This document shows, in pieces, positions 56,647 through 64,000 of a stretch of DNA of 64,000 nucleotides. The stretch's first letter is position 1, and each line of letters begins with the position of its first letter. The translations under genes and the position numbers were made by a program. The DNA comes from Yponomeuta sedellus (Eukaryota; Arthropoda; Insecta; Lepidoptera; Yponomeutidae): positions 7,739,795 through 7,803,794 of the forward strand of contig OW203744.1 of the NCBI GenBank assembly GCA_934045075.1, in the 5' to 3' direction. The notes under the pieces are model-generated. The model was not told where the DNA came from, did not search any database, and saw only the letters and a list, made by a program, of their open reading frames with translations.

Positions 56647-58341
56647 TCACGAATTAACATTCAGAATTGTCTTCATGTCATCTGGTAATACACTGTTCAG
56701 GTCTTCCAACCGTCTCGCTAGCAATGTCTTGGTGTTGTCTGGCACTGGGGGCTTGTTCTTCAAAACCTCACGTAATTTCAACACCATGTCAACAATTTCT
56801 ACCTCCTTCTTCCCAATAGACCACATTTTGAGGTCACTCTCAGCCAATGCTTCAAGCTGCAGTGCATGCAGTTTGCTAGTCAAGTTGCTGTGGCGTTCAT
56901 GGAACCAAGCACTGAAGTTTGGAGTCCTAAAGAAGTTCCTGTAGAGGCCAATCCAGTCGCCTTTTATACCAGAAGTCAACTGTGGTCCTGTTTGCTGTAG
57001 GGTAGCGAAAAAATCTTCTGGATTGAAGGGGTTGGGTACAGGTGGCGCACGATAAGGTGATATATTTTTTTGTAATGGCATGAGAGAAGCCATGTAGCGT
57101 TCCAAAGGAATCATGAAGCTTTGCGTCAGTTCGAGCAAATGACGCCTAACCATCGCTGTTTGAACCTCAGACGGACGATCTGTTCTAATACCATTGTGGA
57201 GTTTTTTTATAATTGTCTTATCTTTTTCTAGAAATGATTTGTATTGGGTGTAAACCCCTGGGGCAGTATCTAAGAGTTTGATATTACCAACTTTCCTTAG
57301 TTTCGTTTTTAGGGACGCACTGTCGCCAAGCTTAATGGTATGTGGCCAGTGTTGTAATGTTTTCGTAAAGAATGGGTTTGTTACGCCCAGGATTACGCAA
57401 GGTGGGTTGTACTGCTTTCTAGTGAACTCTTTGAATTCACTGTCGTGTATTGTAAAATAAGGTCTGTATTCTGCTGAATAACATAAAGGCTGTATCAAAT
57501 TCGTCAATGCTTGCACCATTGCAGAGCATTCTGTTGGTGAGCTAGCCATCACCACTATAGGTTCTGCTGTCAAAACTAATTCCCATAACAAATGTAAATG
57601 TGATATCACACTGGCTAGAGCATCGAAGACATTGACATCCTGTATGGAAGCCAGAATATGTGGTACATTTGTAGACTGAACTATCTTTGCTATGTCTGAT
57701 CGTGTTATTTTACCAGTCTGCTGATTCGGTATGTACGACTGGAATACAGTGCCTAGAACTGGCAGCACGACATTCTGTCCAGCGTCAAGCAAGGGCCACC
57801 TCCGTATATCATGGCAGGCAGCTTCCAAGCTGCTCGCACCTTCCTCAAAGTGCTTAGGAGCAATGAGTTGTATTACCTTGTAGAACAAATTGATGAATGG
57901 AAGTCTGGTGAGTAGAATGATGCTTTTCTGGAAGTAACCTCGCGGCAGACTTGGGTCTTTCACTTGACGGAAGTAAACAAAGCCCCAATAATGTGTGCTG
58001 TCGGCCCTCAAGTTAGACACGCTGTCTTCGTTGTAAGACAGCTGGCGCTCGGTGAGCGGGGCGCGAGACCGCAGGCGGACGTGAAACTGCGTATCTCCCA
58101 TACAACCAGAGTTCGAATCCGGGAACGCCAAGTAGCAAATGTTACACTTCTCCTGATCCGAAAGCTTCACTCCGGGTGGATACACGCTCTCCATGGCTTG
58201 TCCAAGCTCTAGGTCAAAAGTTACCACACAGATGCAGTGCAACCAGTCTGCAAACCTGCCCCATTTCTTTTGAAACTCGATTTCTTCCACGGAATCAAGA
58301 GGAATGTCATTGTCTTCGTAACTCAAGCGTTCGCAAGCCAT
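56647..58341 (-). CDS. DENND6: DENN domain-containing protein 6 (DENND6), single exon
   Basis: DENND6 proteins (FAM116) are guanine nucleotide exchange factors; the human A form acts on Rab14 in endosomal recycling. One uninterrupted frame gives 564 residues. The order is a FADWLHCICVVTFDLELGQ start (uDENN, about 30-110), the CNICYLAFPDS and STHYWGFVYFRQ segments, SIILLTRLPFINLFYKVIQLIAP, a cDENN core with HLHLLWELVLTAEPIVVMASSP, and a dDENN tail ending in DDMKTILNVNS. Length is close to the family norm of about 600. The absence of introns is notable beside its spliced neighbours. A minus-strand poly(A) signal at 53478-53483 could end a long 3' UTR that faces TIMM23, but nearer sites are also possible. 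Confidence 0.95.
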   Translation of the reverse strand: MACERLSYEDNDIPLDSVEEIEFQKKWGRFADWLHCICVVTFDLELGQAMESVYPPGVKLSDQEKCNICYLAFPDSNSGCMGDTQFHVRLRSRAPLTERQLSYNEDSVSNLRADSTHYWGFVYFRQVKDPSLPRGYFQKSIILLTRLPFINLFYKVIQLIAPKHFEEGASSLEAACHDIRRWPLLDAGQNVVLPVLGTVFQSYIPNQQTGKITRSDIAKIVQSTNVPHILASIQDVNVFDALASVISHLHLLWELVLTAEPIVVMASSPTECSAMVQALTNLIQPLCYSAEYRPYFTIHDSEFKEFTRKQYNPPCVILGVTNPFFTKTLQHWPHTIKLGDSASLKTKLRKVGNIKLLDTAPGVYTQYKSFLEKDKTIIKKLHNGIRTDRPSEVQTAMVRRHLLELTQSFMIPLERYMASLMPLQKNISPYRAPPVPNPFNPEDFFATLQQTGPQLTSGIKGDWIGLYRNFFRTPNFSAWFHERHSNLTSKLHALQLEALAESDLKMWSIGKKEVEIVDMVLKLREVLKNKPPVPDNTKTLLARRLEDLNSVLPDDMKTILNVNS

Positions 58342-59114
58342 TGTGATGCTCTCGATTCGTTAGCACATCCAGTACACTGAATTCAACATTTGTTTTACGC
58401 AGCTCATCTCATTTGCTACAATGATAATGTTTATTTAATAAAAAAAACACTCAAAACATATTTTTCTTTGGATAAAAACAACCGAAGCGACGGAAGACGG
58501 ACAAGCGTAACAGCTGTTGAGCGAACATGGCCGCGCGCGCCAAACCAAATGCTCTTGCACGCGAGGGAATCAACAGAAAATTATGAAATAGAAATGTTAA
58601 CGTAAGTGCTTGAAAGTAAACAAAAGACTTTAAACTTACTCGTAATCCATTGTCCTTCGAAAAAAGTAGTTTAATACTAATTTATGTTAAAAAAATTGAA
58701 AAAATACACAAATGCGTGAACGAAGTTGACAGTTTTTGTTTTTTCACAGTTTGTTTTCGGCGTTTCGTGATTCGTCTATCGTTGACGTTTGACGATTTGA
58801 CAAAAAAAAGGAAACGTTCCACAGAACAATCGTTCGTTACGTTCACAGAATACTTACCCAAGGTTACGTATCGATTCAGTTCAACATAGATTTTAAAAAG
58901 CCGTTTTGTATTATAACACCCTTAAAATCACAGAACATGTGTCCCTAGAACTAGAACGATTCAGCCACGTTCGTAACCAAATTTTTGTAACCAGTTACGA
59001 ATGTGGACTTTTATCGCTGTTTCGTAACCAGCTACAAGGTAAGTCTATACGTATAGGAACATGTATTTTTTTTTCATTGTGTAGGTACCAAAATTATATT
59101 TCTATGATTATATT

Positions 59115-59292
59115 CTTTTTGTTGCACTAACCCGTGCTAAGGACAATTTTAAAAACCTATTTTAATTAGTAAAAATTCCACCCATTCCACGGATTCGAAC
59201 CCGCGACCTCTGGCTGACCGTGCCAGGTTAGCCAGACGTCGCGGGTTTGAGTCCCGGCATGGGTGGAATTTTTAGCCTCTAAATAGGTTTCT
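59115..59292. mobile_element. Two family A SINE halves joined head to head
   Basis: The left half is in minus orientation (GCACTAACCCGTGCTAAGG .. GGATTCGAACCCGCGACC) and the right half in plus (TAGCCAGACGTCGCGGGTTT .. TTTTAGCCTCTAAATAGG). They meet near 59227. Confidence 0.8.
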
Positions 59293-59299
59293 ATTTCTG

Positions 59300-60264
59300 T
59301 GGTCATGGTCAAATTTAAGTTTTTCCATAACTGCTGTCGTTTATAATCTTCATTTAGTGCCAAGTACAAAAACTGCCCAAAGAAATCGCTAAAGCTCATT
59401 TCTTGTCAAAACGGAACTAAGGGCTGGAATTGACTTTCTTTTCTTAGTTGCTTGAAACCGCAAAAAAACTAAAAGGCTTGAAGAGTGGACGAAAAATACA
59501 CTACAAAAATAATGGCATAAGTATTCTTTATTCATTTGTGTAAACGAAATACATTCAGGTTCTATCTGGGGGCTGTTAGCCAGCCAATACGACAGGCGCA
59601 GGGCAGCCCAAATATCGGCATTACAAATAATATTAGGTACTCGACATTACATTAAATCACTTATACAATCACATCCCACAACGAAATACTATACAAAGCA
59701 ATTGAATCAACTTGATATTTTAATGAAATTAGAATTATGTAAGTAAAAGCTACGAGGTACTGACTGCTGAACTAAAATAGCCAGTCTTGTGGTGGCCATA
59801 TTGAGGTCTTTAGTAGTTCTATAACATTATAATTGTCACGACGTACAATCGACGATTGTAAAGAGGTTGCACCGATAGGCAGACGCGATTAATTAACGTT
59901 AAGTTGCACAATTCACTATTCACAAATTGACAATTCACAGATCTCTAAACAGTTATTCGCTTACACACAAAATTTAACCCTGTCTGTTAGAATGTTGTTA
60001 ATATTTATTTTTATTTTAAGCTAAATAAAGTTCCAATTTACCTGAATTTATGGTATTTCGATAGCAATAATTTAATAATACTCATTGTATAAAGCAAACA
60101 GTGTTTTTCATGTTTGGTTAGTTAGATATACAAAATCAAAATATACATCAAATAAATTTCAATTCAAATAAAACCGCACCGTATAAAACTAAAATTAAAA
60201 TTTCCTACTTACATATTGTTATTTACGAAAATATAATTTTAAGTTTTTGAACAACTCACACCAG
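59300..60264. other. AT-rich spacer between DENND6 and the small gene
   Basis: A minus-strand poly(A) signal (plus TTTATT) lies near 59526, a possible end of a SMAP 3' UTR. No ORF or repeat is supported. Confidence 0.35.
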
Positions 60265-60982
60265 CAACTTCATTTTATGCTCAGCACTTTTACCTTTCCC
60301 TTGACGAAAACTAGTTCCACCATTTCGTACGTAAATTATCATAATGACGAAGAAAGTACGAAGAGCATGCGCGCTATGTTATTTCATTTAGATGGTCTAC
60401 CTTTATGGAAAGGTGAAATTGAGAAATACAGGGTTAATTTCTTAAACACCCCAATCAGAGGTTGAGTCTTACAATTTTTTTTACATTAATTTTCAATAAT
60501 TATGTGAGTCTTCCGCGGTCAACCTTTAGTAAATAAATGTCCTACATAGAAGGATATTCAGATTCTGTGTGGTATATAAAATGGTTTTCAGCATAATCGA
60601 TCAATGAATAGTGTCATTGTTTGATAGATTATTATGACAACTAGTAAGCAGATTTTTTTTCCAAAATTACTTGATTTTGAGCTTGAATTGAGTGAATAAT
60701 GCTTAAGTTGTAGTGCTTACGACAGTTTTAGTTAAAATATTTTGTGGTACATTGAACGAAAGTGTAATTGAAATAAAATGTTTAGAAAATTGCGCATTTT
60801 GGAAAAAATCTTGTATAGGCGCTTCACCTATGAATGGACCAAAAACAAAATGCATAATTTTGTTTAAAACTGTTTTTAGGAACATGCAAGGGAAATTACT
60901 TATTTTTCTTAAGAATGTCTTACCAGAAATGGATCTGAGAACGGACGAACTACTAACTAATGTCCTGAAGAGAGACGCGTAA
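60265..60982 (+). CDS. Unrecognised two-exon gene between DENND6 and SMAP
   Basis: I do not recognise this protein. Two open exons join in phase: 60265-60460 (acceptor caccag, donor AGAG/gttgag) and 60732-60982 (acceptor ttttag, stop TAA). From the first in-frame ATG at 60277 this gives 144 residues, but the frame is open to the acceptor, so coding exons further upstream are possible. The sequence reads like real protein (FHLDGLPLWKGEIEKYRVNF, then VKIFCGTLNESVIEIKC and MDLRTDELLTNVLKRDA), with three cysteines in the middle and mixed charged and hydrophobic residues, although the DNA is AT-rich. It lies antisense to the likely SMAP 3' UTR. It has no obvious repeat copies in the window. Confidence 0.5.
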
Positions 60983-61344
60983 ACTCACAACAGAGGAGAA
61001 ATTTTAATTCGTTACTTAAGACTCAGTCCGACATAAAAATAAACCTACGAAAGGATCTTATAACACGCAGTCCCTCGGTACACAAAACAAGTGTATTATC
61101 TAAGAATATGTAGAAAGTACAACACAAATTCGTGCATTGAATCAATTCGTGTATATAAGTGCAAAATTAAAATACATCAAGAGTAAAATGTAACATTAAA
61201 ATAAAAAAAATCTAGCCCAATTAAATAAAATGCTTCTTTTTTTGATTGCACTGTTTATCGCCACTGCCGTTGCGATGAAGCATTTTTAATTCGTATATCC
61301 ATGATGTAACATTTCAATTTCCATAAGCTATTATCTTCTCGATT

Positions 61345-61442
61345 TCAACCCTGTATGTCCCCACTGCTGGGGCACGGGTCTCTTCCTGCGATGCAGGAAG
61401 GTTAGGCCATACTCTACCACGGAGGCCAAGTCCGGGTTGGTT
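61345..61442 (-). repeat. Dispersed repeat family B downstream of SMAP
   Basis: Plus strand: TCAACCCTGTATGTCCCCAC, CTTCCTGCGATGCAGGAAG, CCAAGTCCGGGTTGG. It would lie in the SMAP 3' UTR if that extends past it. Confidence 0.75.
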
Positions 61443-61756
61443 ATCTTATTATTATCTTCTCCCGACCTAAAATATCAACGGCCCTTGCAATGTATTTAAT
61501 ATATAAAATACTAAAATCTACTTTGAAATTGCAATGACAAACATCGTCACATTTCGCTAGGTGGACCAAAATCTGTACCCTGACCCCACAAAAGGTAAAA
61601 CAGAACCATTTGAGCACAGAATCGGCTGCAATGTAGACTAAAATTAACACTTCAAGGAACGCGTTAAACAGGAAATATCGCCTCAGCGGTAAATCCTTTG
61701 CAAGTAAAAAATCTATAACTCAACCAAATTCGTCACACTACGCTCGATGCCAACCA

Positions 61757-62461
61757 CTAATGCCACGTGCCGTTGCTCGCAACATTCGCGTTGGGCTGCG
61801 CGAACGCGGTGGGAAAACCTTGACCTAAGCTGAGCCCGCTAAACTGTTGCGGCAACTGCGCCGGTGCCGGATTCTGCTGCGGAGGCGCGTTACTGAACAT
61901 CTGACTCGACGGCGGAAACGCACCCTGGAACTGCTGCTGCGACATTTGTGCGGCGAACGGCTGCTGAAACTGGTTGCCAGGCGGCTGGAACTGGTTATAC
62001 TGGGGCTGCATACCGTTCTGAATCGGCTGGACGTTGCTGAAAGGCGCCTGGTACGCCGTCCCGTAAGGATACGCCGCGGGCTGGACCGGGTTGAATTGGT
62101 TACCTAAGTTCTGCGACGGCGTCTGACTGTATAAGGCTAGGATGCTATCTTTTGTGAGCCTCGATTTCTCTTTCTCCGTTGGCGCGGCTTGGTTAAAGAA
62201 GTTTTGCTCCTCGGCCTTTAGATCCGGCTTGGTTTCCTCGGCCTTTTGCTCTGCGGGCGCCGGCTGCGGTGCCGAGAAGAAACTGCTGAAGATGTCGTCG
62301 CTGGCGGTCGGCTTGGTCTCCGGCCGGGCCGAGTCGAGGCCGAGCAGGTCTGCGGAGGCCGAGCCGTTTGCCTTGGCCTCGGCTTGGCTCGGCGTAATTC
62401 GGCCGAGCTTCGGGCTCACGGACGACTTAGGCTTGGGAATGCTGGGTATCACGTCGGACTT
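61757..62461 (-). CDS. SMAP: Stromal membrane-associated ArfGAP (SMAP), last exon only
   Basis: SMAP1/2 proteins stimulate GTP hydrolysis on Arf6/Arf1 and bind clathrin. This is the terminal exon: the acceptor cag is at 62464-62462, the frame is open from the first base (Lys-Ser-Asp-Val-Ile-Pro), and 234 residues run to TAG. It carries a clathrin-box LLGLD near residue 39, a Ser/Pro/Lys-rich linker, the family-typical SRLTKDSILALYSQTP near residue 100, and a Gln/Pro/Asn-rich tail with repeated QF, QQ and NQF motifs. The ArfGAP zinc-finger exons are not visible between 62462 and the window end and should lie beyond it. The GC-rich codon use contrasts with the AT-rich flanks. SMAP1 versus SMAP2 cannot be settled. 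Confidence 0.85.
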   Translation of the reverse strand, partial: KSDVIPSIPKPKSSVSPKLGRITPSQAEAKANGSASADLLGLDSARPETKPTASDDIFSSFFSAPQPAPAEQKAEETKPDLKAEEQNFFNQAAPTEKEKSRLTKDSILALYSQTPSQNLGNQFNPVQPAAYPYGTAYQAPFSNVQPIQNGMQPQYNQFQPPGNQFQQPFAAQMSQQQFQGAFPPSSQMFSNAPPQQNPAPAQLPQQFSGLSLGQGFPTAFAQPNANVASNGTWH

Positions 62462-62605
62462 CTGCGGGGAAATAAATCATGTATTGTATTAGGTGACCAA
62501 ATGAACCCATAAGCTGAATGTTGGGATAATATTAAAATTAATAGCAAATTTTGCTGGCGATGTGTTTTTTACAGCACACACTAGCAATGCGTAGAGTCAA
62601 TCAAT

Positions 62606-62720
62606 CAATATGAACCCTTGTATGTCCCTATGTCCCCACTGCTGCGGCTCGGGTCTCTTTCTGTTTCGCAGGAAGGTTAGGCCATACTCCACCAGGGGGG
62701 CCAAGTCCGGGTTGGTGGAC
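62606..62720 (-). repeat. Dispersed repeat family B in SMAP intron
   Basis: TGAACCCTTGTATGTCCC, GCAGGAAGGTTAGGCC, CCAAGTCCGGGTTGGTGGA. It lies about 150 bp upstream of the last exon. Confidence 0.7.
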
Positions 62721-62873
62721 CTTATTAGGGTTCCGTATCTCAACAGAAAATACGGAATCCTTACAGTCCGTCCAACTGTCTGTCAAAGTCCTTTATCTCG
62801 GAAACGCATGGAGGTATTGAGTTCAACTTAAACCCTAACCTTATCTTAATCCTTACCTTAACCACGACTTCAC

Positions 62874-62940
62874 GGATGTACTCGTTGACTTGATTATAAG
62901 TTATAATCAAGTCTACGAGTACATCCGTGAAGTCGTGGAA
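62874..62940. repeat. Large hairpin in SMAP intron
   Basis: Arms CCACGACTTCACGGATGTAC TCG.. and complement, about 33 bases each, around a very short centre with one small bulge. Confidence 0.8.
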
Positions 62941-63093
62941 AAATCAAACTTATGATAATATAAACTAATCAAGTCAACACAAAAAAAGTTACGGTTACGG
63001 TGTTTTTGCCACAAAAAACTTATATTTCGCCACTCAAGGGAATCCACATTCATAGGGTACGTCCCATAGACGTAGAACTATGTAATATCGTCT

Positions 63094-63271
63094 AAAGCCG
63101 CATTTTCACGGTCTTAGTACGCTCGGACCGAGTGCGCTATCCGAGTAAACTAATGCTTCTGATTGGACGGGTTTTCGTGACAACACCAAAATAGCCAGCC
63201 AATCAGAAGCATTAGTTTACTCGGATGGCGCACTCGGTCCGAGCGTACTAAGACCGTGAAAACGCGGCTTT
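63094..63271. mobile_element. MITE with about 70-bp inverted arms
   Basis: Arms begin AAAGCCGCATTTTCACGGTC and carry GCTCGGACCGAGTGCG and TAAACTAATGCTTCTGATTG. The loop is about 30 bases. TA flanks both ends. From 63275 to 64000 nothing else is supported. Confidence 0.85.
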
Positions 63272-64000
63272 ATACTGCAAATATATAAAAAAAAACGGTG
63301 TCCTGCCTTTTCACAGAAAATTGTTACGCTGATTATCACTTGCCAACCAACGTTTCACCTATTTTTTACGTTGACAACAAACGATTTACAAATTTTTGTA
63401 TCGCAATTATTCATTTGGTAGGATTATTGTTAAGCTGATTATTATAATGACACAAAACGTTTTGGGAATTTATTATTTGTCAAGTCTTTTACTAGGCAAA
63501 CAACTATTAGATGAATAAAGTTTCGTCAGTGTAAGTTCCCTTTTCATACATTGATTTTATGATAAAAAAAAATTATTTGCATTTTTAATTTAAGAAAAAT
63601 ATTACTGGGAATGGAAATATTACTGGCTAGAGGGGTGGCCGACGAGACTCAATCTGCGACAAAAATATAGGTGCGACGAAGCGCGTAGCGTAGCGGAGCG
63701 CGAAGGAGCGTGTTAGGTTGAACATGTAAGACAGAAGGTTCTCAGCCTTTTTGCAGAAAAAATTTTGGCCGACAGAATCAATATTACGCGTAAAATATAC
63801 GCTACTTAAATATACGCTACGCTAGTTAGCATTTTGAAAGATTTTATTATAAAAAGCAAACCAAACAAACAGTTGGCAACTACGAGGTTGGAAAATAAAA
63901 AAAAAATATAAGAATAGCTGGCAAATGATTATTCCGCAAAATAATATTATTTGAAACGTTAGTTGCCAAATGATAATCGGCCGAAAATGTTTCTACAAAA

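Noticed and set aside
58906..59040. Upstream exon for the gene at 60265, ending in a perfect GTAAGT donor
   Set aside because: The open frame ends in phase 1, whereas the 60265 exon needs phase 0; the phase-0 frame has several stops.

Overview
The window looks like genomic DNA from a moth or butterfly (Lepidoptera). Genes are spliced with GT-AG introns, the intergenic DNA is AT-rich, and the dispersed repeats and transposon remnants (RTE-like LINE tails, tRNA-derived SINEs, many small inverted-repeat elements, pogo, mariner, hAT and BEL/Pao fragments) are of kinds common in lepidopteran genomes. Species assignment is inference. Roughly the first 26 kb is repeat-rich and holds no clearly intact conserved host gene. 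The one gene-like structure there is a THAP zinc-finger gene on the minus strand (about 2.6-4.05 kb), and it looks partly broken. From 26.5 kb to the end there is a compact run of conserved genes. Phosphoenolpyruvate carboxykinase (PEPCK, plus strand, 13 coding exons, 26895-46076) has a recognisable CRE/CCAAT/TATA/initiator promoter at 26.55-26.64 kb and a 7.9-kb first intron packed with transposons. DSCC1/DCC1 (minus, 46397-48753 plus an unlocated first exon) is convergent with PEPCK. TIMM23 (plus, 49409-53209) is divergent from DSCC1. A single-exon DENND6 (minus, 56647-58341) is convergent with TIMM23. The last exon of the ArfGAP SMAP lies at 61757-62461 (minus). A small unrecognised spliced gene (plus, 60265-60982) lies between DENND6 and SMAP. 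The conserved genes do not form one pathway. They cover gluconeogenesis/glyceroneogenesis (PEPCK), sister-chromatid cohesion (DSCC1), mitochondrial protein import (TIMM23), Rab activation (DENND6) and Arf inactivation at clathrin-coated membranes (SMAP). The most unusual structures are inside PEPCK introns: a serial duplication of the 3' end of exon 3 with its splice donor; a 75-bp tandem array next to a MADF-domain fragment, closed by an inverted copy of the array unit; and a perfect 64-bp spacerless palindrome 8 bp from a TA-flanked inverted-repeat element. All calls come from reading the sequence; no database search was possible.
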